A stretch of 32,597 nt of DNA from Actinomycetales bacterium (GTDB lineage Bacteria > Actinomycetota > Actinomycetes > S36-B12 > UBA5976): positions 1-32,597 of the forward strand of contig JAGWXT010000022.1 in assembly GCA_018969715.1 (NCBI GenBank), read 5' to 3'. How positions within the stretch are numbered: position 1 is the first letter of the stretch; the number at the start of each line of letters is the position of its first letter. Below, one piece after another: positions 16,623 through 23,760 of the stretch. Below the pieces are notes generated by a model. It saw nothing but the letters and a program-made list of their open reading frames with translations, made no database searches and was not told the origin of the DNA. A program made the position numbers and the translations under genes.

Positions 16623-17209
16623 GGGTGCCCCGCGGTCGGGGGCGGTGCGCCCGTTGGGAGCAGGGGGGTGATCGCGTGCAGGGCGGGCAGGGCCGCATCG
16701 CGCGCTGATCGGGTGCTGACGGGCAGTGGCCAGGCGATTGCGAGCTCGGGGTCGAGGGCATCCACACCGACCTCAAGGGCAGGGTCGTATGCGGCGCTGT
16801 GCACATAGTGGACGACCGCATCGTCGGTGAGCGACTGGACGGCATGGGCGACGCCGGCCGGCAGTAGGACACTCACCGGCTCGTCGGCGCGCAACGTCGT
16901 GGCAAACCACGTGCCATAGGTCGGCGACCCCCACCGCAGGTCAACACCGACGTCGAAGACCTCGCCGGCCAGGCAGGTGATGAGCTTCGACTCCGAACCT
17001 GGGGCGCGCTGTGCGTGCAGGCCCTTGAGGGTGCCCCGCAGTCGGGTTCTGGTGAGGTTGATGGCGCGCACGGTGAACGGCCAGCCGAGGGACTCGGACA
17101 CCGCGTCGTCATACAGGCGGGTCAGGCTGCCACGGTCGTCGTCGTGGTGGTGCCCGGCGAGGAGGAGCACCCCCTCGATCGGAGTTGCCCGAACGTCCAG
17201 TTCCGTCAC
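16619..17209 (-). CDS. dTDP-4-dehydrorhamnose 3,5-epimerase-like (RmlC/RfbC family)
   Basis: A 196-residue cupin-type sugar epimerase. Family motifs are DDRGSLTRLYDD (24-35), LRGTLKGLHAQ (58-67, with the likely catalytic His65), KLITCLAGEVFDVGVDLRWGSPTYG (75-99) and LPAGVAHAVQSL. It would epimerise C3 and/or C5 of the 4-keto-6-deoxy intermediate. Here the donor is probably CDP-linked rather than dTDP-linked, because the two neighbouring genes are the CDP-glucose enzymes. GTG start overlaps the rfbG stop by four bases. Whether it acts on C3, C5 or both cannot be told. Confidence 0.85.
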   Translation of the reverse strand: MTELDVRATPIEGVLLLAGHHHDDDRGSLTRLYDDAVSESLGWPFTVRAINLTRTRLRGTLKGLHAQRAPGSESKLITCLAGEVFDVGVDLRWGSPTYGTWFATTLRADEPVSVLLPAGVAHAVQSLTDDAVVHYVHSAAYDPALEVGVDALDPELAIAWPLPVSTRSARDAALPALHAITPLLPTGAPPPTAGHP

Positions 17210-18378
17210 TGCGACCCTGCGGCAAGAGGTGGGCTCGACTCGTAGGCGGCAATCTGCTCGCGGGTGACCGCCATCGCATCGGCACCCTCGGCGACCCGCT
17301 GGTACCAGCTGAGGGTCATGGCGAGGGCGCGGGGCAGATCCCAGCGCGGCGCCCAGCCGAGCTCACCTCGTGCGAGGTCACTGCTGAGCCAGAGGGTGGC
17401 GGTCTCCACCGGTCCGTCGGGAACGATGACCGTTGCCGGACCGGGCCAGTGCCGCTCGGCGAGGGTGAGCACCTCGCTCACCTGACGGCGAGCGCTCGGG
17501 TCCGGGCCGAAGTTCACCGCGGCAAGGATGCTCCGGGGTGGCACCGGCGCATCTCCCGTCGTGGCGTTTCCGTCGGGGGGAATCGCACCGACCTCGGTCG
17601 GTCGGCCTTCGACCCCCTCCTGCGCGCCCGGCAGGCCGAGGTGCTCGCCGAGGTGCTCCGCAAGGCGCAGATAGCCGGAAAGCGGCTCCAGGACGTGCTG
17701 CCAGGGCCGGATGGCCGTTGGCCGGCGGATGGTGAGCGCGGTGCCCGCCAGCCGGGCACGGACGAAGTCGGGGATCAGCCGGTCAACGGCCCAGTCCCCC
17801 CCGCCGATGACGTTGCCGGCTCGAGCCGCGGCCATCCGCAGGCCCGGCGATTGGGTTGATGCGAGGTGGCGCCAACTTGCGCAGGCAAGCTCGGCGGCAG
17901 CCTTGCTGGCACTGTAGGGATCCCGACCACCGAGACGATCAGCCTCACGGTAGGCGAACACGGAGGGATCATCGGCATACACCTTGTCAGTGGTGACGAT
18001 GACGGCAACCCGCTCGCCCGGCAGCTCGGTGAGAGCAGACATCACGGCAATCGTCCCATTGAGGTTCACCTGCCAGGTCGACTCCGGCTCCGCATAGGAG
18101 CGCCGCACCAGCGACTGGGCCGCGAGATGGAATGTCACCTCCGGGTCCACCTCGGCCACCCGCTCCGCGACCAATGCGGGGTGCCGAACATCGACGACCG
18201 CATGGTCGATGCACTCCCGCAACCGCATGGCCTCGAAGAGGGATGGCCCCGGCTCCGGCTCCAATGCCAGCCCGGAGACCCGGGCCCCCCGCGAGAGCAG
18301 CCAGGTGCACAGCCAACTGCCCTTGAACCCGGTGTGGCCGGTGACGAGCACCCGCCGGCCGGCCCACCCCCCGGTCAC
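17206..18378 (-). CDS. rfbG: CDP-glucose 4,6-dehydratase
   Basis: Converts CDP-glucose to CDP-4-keto-6-deoxyglucose. The 390-residue extended SDR has GHTGFKGSWL (14-23), TTDKVY (129-134), the catalytic YSASK (Tyr155, Lys159) and the family segments AGNVIGGGDWAVDRLIPD and RPWQHVLEPLSGYL. I place the start at the GTG at 18378, whose GTGA overlaps the rfbF stop; a GTG at 18384 is possible. An unusual Gly/Pro-rich insertion of about 30 residues lies between HLGLPG and NFGP (about residues 245-285), making it longer than the usual ~360. The frame is open further upstream inside rfbF but is not coding there. Confidence 0.92.
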   Translation of the reverse strand: MTGGWAGRRVLVTGHTGFKGSWLCTWLLSRGARVSGLALEPEPGPSLFEAMRLRECIDHAVVDVRHPALVAERVAEVDPEVTFHLAAQSLVRRSYAEPESTWQVNLNGTIAVMSALTELPGERVAVIVTTDKVYADDPSVFAYREADRLGGRDPYSASKAAAELACASWRHLASTQSPGLRMAAARAGNVIGGGDWAVDRLIPDFVRARLAGTALTIRRPTAIRPWQHVLEPLSGYLRLAEHLGEHLGLPGAQEGVEGRPTEVGAIPPDGNATTGDAPVPPRSILAAVNFGPDPSARRQVSEVLTLAERHWPGPATVIVPDGPVETATLWLSSDLARGELGWAPRWDLPRALAMTLSWYQRVAEGADAMAVTREQIAAYESSPPLAAGSQ

Positions 18379-19142
18379 GACCACATGCGCCAGGGCGGCG
18401 CACCACTGGCCCACAACGCCTCGAGCTGGTCGCGATCGCGCAGCGTGTCCATGGCCGACCAGAACCCCCGGTGCTGCCACACCGCGAGCTCGCCAGCAGT
18501 GGCCGCCTGACGAAGCGGTTCCTGCTCCCAGATGGTCGCATCGCCCTCGATGAGCTCCAGCATGGCTGGCTCGCAGACGAAGAATCCGGCGCTGACCCAC
18601 TGGCCGTCCCCGAGCGGCTTCTCCTGGAAGGCCGTGACGCGGTCACCAGCGATCGCCAGCGAGCCGTAACGGCCGGCCGGCTGCACCCCGGTGACGGTGG
18701 CAAGGACGCCCTGGGATCGGTGGAATGCGACCAGCGAGGTGATGTCCACATCGCCGACACCATCGCCGTAGGTCAGGCAGAAGGTGCCATCCAGATAGTC
18801 GCGCACCCGGCGCAGCCGGCCACCGGTCTGCGTGTCCTCGCCGGTGTCGACCAGCGTCACCCGCCAAGGCTCGCCGTTGCGCTGGTGCACCGTTGTGTCA
18901 TTGGTGACCAGATCGATGGTGACGTCAGATGTGTGGAGGCCGTAGTTGGCGAAGTACTCCTTGATGACGTACCCGCGGTAGCCGCAGCAGACCACGAACT
19001 CGGTGATGCCGTGGGCGCCATAGATCTTCATGATGTGCCAGAGCAGCGGCCGGCCGCCCACCTCGATCATCGGCTTGGGACGGATATGGGTCTCCTCCGA
19101 GATGCGCGTGCCCCGACCCCCCGCGAGGATCACTGCCTTCAT
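18375..19142 (-). CDS. rfbF: Glucose-1-phosphate cytidylyltransferase
   Basis: Makes CDP-glucose from CTP and glucose-1-phosphate, the first committed step of CDP-deoxysugar synthesis. The 255-residue nucleotidyltransferase starts MKAVILAGGRGTRISEETHIRPKP (written here in part: GGRGTR at 8-13, RPKPM at 21-25) and has TYGDGVGDVD (124-133) with metal-binding aspartates, and FWSAMDTLRD near the end. The SEETHIRPKPMIEVGG variant is typical of RfbF rather than RmlA. The ATG at 19142 is the family start; the open frame beyond it is not conserved. It heads the minus-strand operon and is divergent from a glycosyltransferase gene across 130 bp. Confidence 0.94.
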   Translation of the reverse strand: MKAVILAGGRGTRISEETHIRPKPMIEVGGRPLLWHIMKIYGAHGITEFVVCCGYRGYVIKEYFANYGLHTSDVTIDLVTNDTTVHQRNGEPWRVTLVDTGEDTQTGGRLRRVRDYLDGTFCLTYGDGVGDVDITSLVAFHRSQGVLATVTGVQPAGRYGSLAIAGDRVTAFQEKPLGDGQWVSAGFFVCEPAMLELIEGDATIWEQEPLRQAATAGELAVWQHRGFWSAMDTLRDRDQLEALWASGAPPWRMWS

Positions 19143-19272
19143 GTGCGGGCCCTCGACTCCACCCGGACCCCCTCCTTGGTCATCGCCACCGCCCCGAGCT
19201 CGTGTTGGGCTGCGGGCCTGCCCACCACCCGCCGGCGGCATCGTCGTGACACGATATCCGCATGGGTGGCCC
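19143..19272. promoter_or_regulatory. Divergent region between rfbF and glycosyltransferase
   Basis: Likely holds promoters for both directions. On the plus strand CGATAT at 19252-19257 is a plausible -10 about 16 nt before the GTG at 19273. On the minus strand GAGGGC ends six bases before the rfbF ATG and may be its ribosome-binding site. No clear operator was seen. Confidence 0.35.
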
Positions 19273-20484
19273 GTGACCTCACAGGCACTGGTCGACCTGA
19301 TGCGGCGCGCCCCTGCCAGCGCCCATGATGAGGCGTTCTCGGACCTCACGGTGGCGCTCTTCTCCTACCAGCGGCGCACGCTCATGCATCGCCAGGTCGC
19401 CCTGTGGGCGCGCACGAATGCACGGCTGCTCATCCTCGACGGGTCGGATGTGGCCGACCCCGAGGCGGCGGAGACCGCAGGCGCCTCACCGAACATCACC
19501 TACGTCCATGAGCGGAGTTTCGCTCGGCGCTTCGGCCATCTCGCCGATCACCTGGCCACCCCATTCGGGATGATCCTCGCCGACGACGACACCGCACTGC
19601 GTTCCGGTACGCAGGCCTGTCTCGCGGAGCTCCGCCGATCACCGGATGTTGGCACCTGCATCGGCCAGGGGATGTTCGCGCTGGCCGACCGGCCGCCCGG
19701 TGCGTTCACACTCATCTCGGCGCGCGGCAGCTGGCTCGGCGGCAGGGAGGGCTACACCCGGGAGGAGCCGGACCCAGCCGAGCGCATGGCGAGGATCGCC
19801 TATCCGTTCGTGACCAAGGTCTACTACGGAGTCCAGCGCAGCGATGTGCTGGGCGCGGTCGCGCGCGTCTGCAGCGGACTGCCTGCGCATTGGCCGCCGG
19901 GGGCGGGAGTGTTCGAGCAGGTCGTTGAGGAACTCTCCGTCGGCCTTGCGCCGCTGCGGTCAACTCCAGCCGTCCACACGGTTCGCTGGGATGACCCGAT
20001 TCGCAACCGGCCTCAGCCAAGCAATGCCGAGCCCATCGCGCCCTCGCCTGATGCACCGCAGCCGCCGCAGGAGGACTGGGCGCACTGGTACGACTCCTGC
20101 AACGGCACGCGCACCCGCGCCATGCTGGCGAAGGGGTGCGAAGAGGCCGGAGTTCCCGGCACGGTGGCCCATGCCTTCATCAGGACGTTCTTCCGCATCT
20201 TCCGACACAATGTGGACGCCGGTGCCTCGCGCGACCAAGGTCCACCGGTTGCCTTGGCTGGCGAAACCGGTGGGGTCGGACCGACCGACTGGGAGCCGGA
20301 ACGCCTGGGGCCGTGGGCTCCCCTCACCCGCGCCCGCGCGATGGCGGCCCGCCGATGCGCCCCGCTGCTGTACCGGACGGGGTTGGGAACCCGGCTCGCA
20401 CTGTCGGACCTTGCCCGGTGCGGTGGGCAGATCGACCTTCAGGAGTTGCGAACGACCGGACGGTTCCGGATGCACGGGCACTGA
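19273..20484 (+). CDS. Glycosyltransferase-like protein (TIGR00180-type GT-A)
   Basis: A 403-residue protein that resembles the TIGR00180 group of GT-A-like glycosyltransferases. It opens with a beta strand and basic loop FSDLTVALFSYQRRTLMHRQ (about 22-41), then RLLILDGSD (51-59), NITYVHE and the acidic metal-binding run ILADDDTAL (101-109), followed by a GQGMFA segment. The remainder is not recognisable. The GTG at 19273 is chosen because the hydrophobic core begins soon after it; GTG 19246 and ATG 19300 are alternatives. It is the only plus-strand gene of this island and probably transfers the CDP-sugar product or another sugar. The gene end lies in an 18-bp repeat array. Confidence 0.65.
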   Translation: MTSQALVDLMRRAPASAHDEAFSDLTVALFSYQRRTLMHRQVALWARTNARLLILDGSDVADPEAAETAGASPNITYVHERSFARRFGHLADHLATPFGMILADDDTALRSGTQACLAELRRSPDVGTCIGQGMFALADRPPGAFTLISARGSWLGGREGYTREEPDPAERMARIAYPFVTKVYYGVQRSDVLGAVARVCSGLPAHWPPGAGVFEQVVEELSVGLAPLRSTPAVHTVRWDDPIRNRPQPSNAEPIAPSPDAPQPPQEDWAHWYDSCNGTRTRAMLAKGCEEAGVPGTVAHAFIRTFFRIFRHNVDAGASRDQGPPVALAGETGGVGPTDWEPERLGPWAPLTRARAMAARRCAPLLYRTGLGTRLALSDLARCGGQIDLQELRTTGRFRMHGH

Positions 20485-20540
20485 TATGTGCACGAGGCCC
20501 GATTGATGCACGAAGCCTGACGGATGAACGACCCCCGATA
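20469..20540. repeat. Four degenerate 18-bp tandem repeats over a stop codon
   Basis: Copies begin at 20469, 20487, 20505 and 20523, exactly 18 bp apart, with approximate consensus GATGCACGAGGCCCGATA. The first covers the glycosyltransferase stop codon (20482-20484). Read in the gene's frame the array encodes a six-residue pattern (MHGH, VHEARL, MHEA, MNDPR) broken by stop codons. The parE gene ends just beyond it on the other strand. Confidence 0.65.
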
Positions 20541-20553
20541 AGGGACAGCGCCC

Positions 20554-22638
20554 CTACACGTCGAGGCGATCCCGGCTCAGGCCGGCAGCCGCGGCGATGA
20601 GGAACTCCCGCCGGGGAGCCACCTCAGCCCCCATCAGCAGGTCGAATGCGCGTGCCATCGTTTCCGCATCCGCAGCCGTGATCCGCCGCAGGGTTCGACT
20701 GGCCGGATTCATCGTCGTCTCTCGCAGCTGGCGAGCGTCCATCTCCCCGAGGCCCTTATAACGCTGGATCGGCTCGCGGACTCGCCGCCCCTCCGTTGCG
20801 AACTGTGCGAGGAGCCCTCGCAGCTCGGCATCGGAATAGGCGTAGATCACCTCATCGCGGCCGGCGGAACGGGACGCAACCTCCATGCGGAAAAGCGGCG
20901 GGACGGCTGCGAAGACCCGCCCCGTGTCAAGCAGTGGCCGCAGGTACCGATGGATGAGCGTGAGCAGCAGGCAGCGGATGTGCGCCCCATCGACGTCAGC
21001 ATCACTCATCAGGATGACCCGGCCGTATCGCACACCGGCAGGATCGAAGGACCGGCCGCTGCCTGCGCCGATGACCTGCACAATGGCAGAGCACTCGGCA
21101 TTGCCGAGCATCTCCGCCAGCGAAGCCCGCTGGACGTTGAGGATCTTGCCCCGGATGGGCAGCAGGGCCTGAAACTCCGAGTCCCGGGCGAGCTTGGCGG
21201 TGCCGAGGGCTGAGTCACCCTCGACGATGAACAGCTCGGTCCGCTCGAGATCGTCGCTGCGGCAGTCAGCAAGCTTCGCCGGCAGGCTTGATGCCTCAAG
21301 CGCATTGGCGCGCCGCTGCACATCACGGTGGCGGCGTGCCGCGGCACGTGCCCGTGCGGCACCGGCGACCTTGTCCAGAACGGCTCGGGTCGCCTGCTTC
21401 TCACCACGCGGTGGGGACTGGAACCAGCGCAGCAACTCGGCCGTGGTGACCCGGTTGACGATCCCGCTGACCGCCCCGGTGCCGAGCACATCCTTGGTCT
21501 GGCCCTCGAACTGGGGCTCCGGCAGGCGCACGGCGATGAGGGCGGTCAGTCCCTCAAGGACATCCTCCTTCGCCACCGTCTCCCCCTCACCGCGCAGCAG
21601 CCGCTGAGCCCGGACCCGGTCGGTCACAACCTTGACCAGCCCCCGCTCGAACCCGACCACGTGCGCCCCGCCGCCGGGTGTGGGGACGACATTGACGAAG
21701 GACCGGATGGTGGTGTCCTCACCCTGCGTCCAGCGCAGGGCAATGTCGACCGCCACCTCGCGCTCGACATCCCTGGGTGTGAGCTGGCCGCGCTCATCGA
21801 GGACCGGAACGTGCTCGGTGAACATCCCCTGGCCGATCAGACGGATCACCGGACTCGTGGCCGGATCGGGGGCGAGCTGCCCCGCGTACTCGGCCAGGCC
21901 GCCGCGAGCATGGAACTGCTCGACTGCAGCCTGCCCCGTCCGCTCATCGGACACGACCAAGGTCAGCCCCGGAACGAGGTACGAGGTCTGGCGGGCGCGC
22001 TGCTGGAGGGCCTGGGCATCGATGCGCACGTCGGCCCCGAAGATCTGCCCGTCCGGCCAGAAACGGATGCGTGTGCCGGTGGCCGACCGCCTCGTCCGTC
22101 CCCCCACCACAAGGCCCGCCGCCCGCGTGAAGGGGGCATCGGGGCCTGCGCCCGCGAATGTCCCGGTCGTCCCACGACGGAAGGAGGCACGGTGGGTCCG
22201 GCCCTCGCGGTCGACCTCGACATCGAGCCGGACGGAAAGCGCATTGACGACGCTGGCGCCCACCCCGTGCAGTCCACCTGCCGCACCGTAACTCCCACCC
22301 CCGAACTTGGCCCCGGCGTGCAGGCGGGTCATGACCAGCTCCACTCCGCTCAGTCGGGTGCCCGGAACTGTCGACACCGGGATACCGCGACCGTTGTCGT
22401 CCACGCTGACCGAGCCATCGGCGTGCAGGGTGACGGCGATGTGCGTGGCATGACCGGCGAGCGCCTCATCCACGGCGTTGTCCATCAATTCGGCCACGCA
22501 GTGAAGCAGCCCCCGGGCATCGGTGGCGCCGATGTACATGCCCGGCCGCTTCCGGACGGCGTCGAGTCCCGCCAGTGCCGTGAGGTCGTGGGCGTCGTAG
22601 CCGTCGCCGCGTTTGCCGCGACGTGTCGGGGTGCCCAC
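20554..22638 (-). CDS. parE: DNA topoisomerase IV/gyrase-type subunit B (ParE)
   Basis: A 694-residue type IIA topoisomerase ATPase subunit, partner of the ParC encoded at 11.1-13.6 kb. The GHKL ATPase has ELMDNAVDEA (50-59, with Glu50 and Asn54), DNGRGIPV (81-88) and GLHGVGASVVNAL (122-134). The transducer holds RSFVNVVPTPGGGAHVVGF (312-330), and the TOPRIM domain holds EGDSA (473-477), PIRGK (494-498) and the metal-binding DADVDG (546-551). RYKGLGEM near the end completes the family set. It starts with GTG at 22638, six bases after a TAGCGT hexamer. Length fits ParE/short GyrB. It is divergent from a sulfotransferase gene. Confidence 0.95.
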   Translation of the reverse strand: MGTPTRRGKRGDGYDAHDLTALAGLDAVRKRPGMYIGATDARGLLHCVAELMDNAVDEALAGHATHIAVTLHADGSVSVDDNGRGIPVSTVPGTRLSGVELVMTRLHAGAKFGGGSYGAAGGLHGVGASVVNALSVRLDVEVDREGRTHRASFRRGTTGTFAGAGPDAPFTRAAGLVVGGRTRRSATGTRIRFWPDGQIFGADVRIDAQALQQRARQTSYLVPGLTLVVSDERTGQAAVEQFHARGGLAEYAGQLAPDPATSPVIRLIGQGMFTEHVPVLDERGQLTPRDVEREVAVDIALRWTQGEDTTIRSFVNVVPTPGGGAHVVGFERGLVKVVTDRVRAQRLLRGEGETVAKEDVLEGLTALIAVRLPEPQFEGQTKDVLGTGAVSGIVNRVTTAELLRWFQSPPRGEKQATRAVLDKVAGAARARAAARRHRDVQRRANALEASSLPAKLADCRSDDLERTELFIVEGDSALGTAKLARDSEFQALLPIRGKILNVQRASLAEMLGNAECSAIVQVIGAGSGRSFDPAGVRYGRVILMSDADVDGAHIRCLLLTLIHRYLRPLLDTGRVFAAVPPLFRMEVASRSAGRDEVIYAYSDAELRGLLAQFATEGRRVREPIQRYKGLGEMDARQLRETTMNPASRTLRRITAADAETMARAFDLLMGAEVAPRREFLIAAAAGLSRDRLDV

Positions 22639-22644
22639 CGCTTC

Positions 22645-22650
22645 ACGCTA
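22645..22650 (-). promoter_or_regulatory. -10 hexamer TAGCGT for leaderless parE message
   Basis: TAGCGT on the minus strand fits TANNNT and ends exactly six bases before the GTG at 22638. The same hexamer and spacing recur at the secreted-protein gene at 26.4 kb. Confidence 0.62.
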
Positions 22651-22717
22651 GCCGCAAGCGGAGCGACATCGGCCGCGCGACCCACTCCGGAGTGGCGCGC
22701 ACCGGAGGAGCGAGTGG

Positions 22718-22723
22718 GAGAGT
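22718..22723 (+). promoter_or_regulatory. Start signal of the sulfotransferase: GAGAGT, -10 or ribosome site
   Basis: GAGAGT ends six bases before the GTG at 22730, matching the leaderless spacing, but the overlapping GGGAG also makes a normal Shine-Dalgarno. I cannot decide between the two. Confidence 0.35.
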
Positions 22724-22729
22724 ACGGCC

Positions 22730-23722
22730 GTGACGGGCGTCGGACCGACGGGGGTCTTCATCGGCGGCACGGGACGCAGCGGCACGACCGTCCTGAGCCA
22801 CATGCTTGCCGCCGGACCGCAGCTGGCGCGGACGGTGCCCACGGAGGTGAGGTTCCTCACCGATCGTGGCGGGCTGCTCGACCTGCTCGCCTGCTGCTCG
22901 GGCGGACACCGACGAATGATCGCCCGGATGCCGCTGGCCGCACTGGCACCGCTGGCACTTCGGCGACGCCTCGGGGTCGTGTCTGAGGAACAATTCACGG
23001 CTCGCATGCGGGGGTGGTGGTTCAACCGTGACATGGGCGACGGTCGAGCCCGGGGACTGCATCGCGGGATGACCGCCGACGACCTGGACAGGGCGCTCGC
23101 GGACTTCATATCCGCCTTCACCGCGGACCCGCTCACGTCCGCACGGACCCTCGCGGAAACCGTGCTCGGCACACTGTGCGGCGCTCCCGACGCATCGGTC
23201 ACCGGAACACGGGTCACCGGCTCACCGGCGGGCTGGATCGAGAGCACACCAGACAACGCGCGAGCCGCCGCGGACCTGCTCACGCTGCTCCCGGCGGCTC
23301 GGGTGGTCCATGTCGTGCGGGATGGCCGGGATACGGCCGCCTCCGTGATCGGCAGGTCCTGGGGGCCCAGTGAGCCGTTCGCGGCGCTGCGCTGGTGGGA
23401 ACGCCGGCTGACCGAGGCGTACCGGGGGCTGGAGCGCAGCCACACTCCCGGGGTGCTCACGGTGCGCTTGGAGGACCTCGTCATCCGCCACCGTCGGCCC
23501 ACATTCGAGCGCCTTATCGGCTTCCTGAACCTGGACGGGGCCGCTGAGTGGGCCTACCTGACCCAGCAGATGCCCCCGGAGCGCAGCCACGCCGGCCGCT
23601 GGCAGTCCGAGATCCCTAGACACCTGCAGCAGCGATTCACCCGTGAGTACTTCGCGGCGCTGCGGCGAGTCCGCCATCGCTTCGGGTCCGTGCCTCCCAC
23701 AGAGGACCTCGATTCCGGGTAA
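22730..23722 (+). CDS. Sulfotransferase family protein
   Basis: Predicted PAPS-dependent sulfotransferase of 330 residues. It has the 5'-phosphosulfate loop GGTGRSGTT (12-20) with the usual Arg and Thr, and the 3'-phosphate motif RVVHVVRDGRDTAAS (191-205). The C-terminal part FERLIGFLNLDG and ESTPDN in the middle match the family. The substrate may be a surface glycan or lipid, given the nearby sugar genes; that is inference. It sits between parE and sigA, where core actinobacterial genes are normally found, so it may be an insertion. It is convergent with sigA, 38 nt apart, without a visible terminator. Confidence 0.85.
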   Translation: MTGVGPTGVFIGGTGRSGTTVLSHMLAAGPQLARTVPTEVRFLTDRGGLLDLLACCSGGHRRMIARMPLAALAPLALRRRLGVVSEEQFTARMRGWWFNRDMGDGRARGLHRGMTADDLDRALADFISAFTADPLTSARTLAETVLGTLCGAPDASVTGTRVTGSPAGWIESTPDNARAAADLLTLLPAARVVHVVRDGRDTAASVIGRSWGPSEPFAALRWWERRLTEAYRGLERSHTPGVLTVRLEDLVIRHRRPTFERLIGFLNLDGAAEWAYLTQQMPPERSHAGRWQSEIPRHLQQRFTREYFAALRRVRHRFGSVPPTEDLDSG

Positions 23723-23760
23723 ACCGTGGGAACAGCTCACACCCAACCGTTAGGGACAAC

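Noticed and set aside
15003..16808. A 601-codon plus-strand frame opposite the C-methyltransferase gene
   Set aside because: It is antisense to a gene with clear family motifs; its product is Arg/Gly-rich low complexity as expected for a high-GC shadow frame.
20541..20560. AGGG-loop-CCCT as a terminator between the glycosyltransferase and parE
   Set aside because: The stem is only four base pairs and has no U-tract.
21328..22986. A 552-codon plus-strand frame opposite parE
   Set aside because: parE is unmistakable on the other strand, and the antisense product has no recognisable domain.
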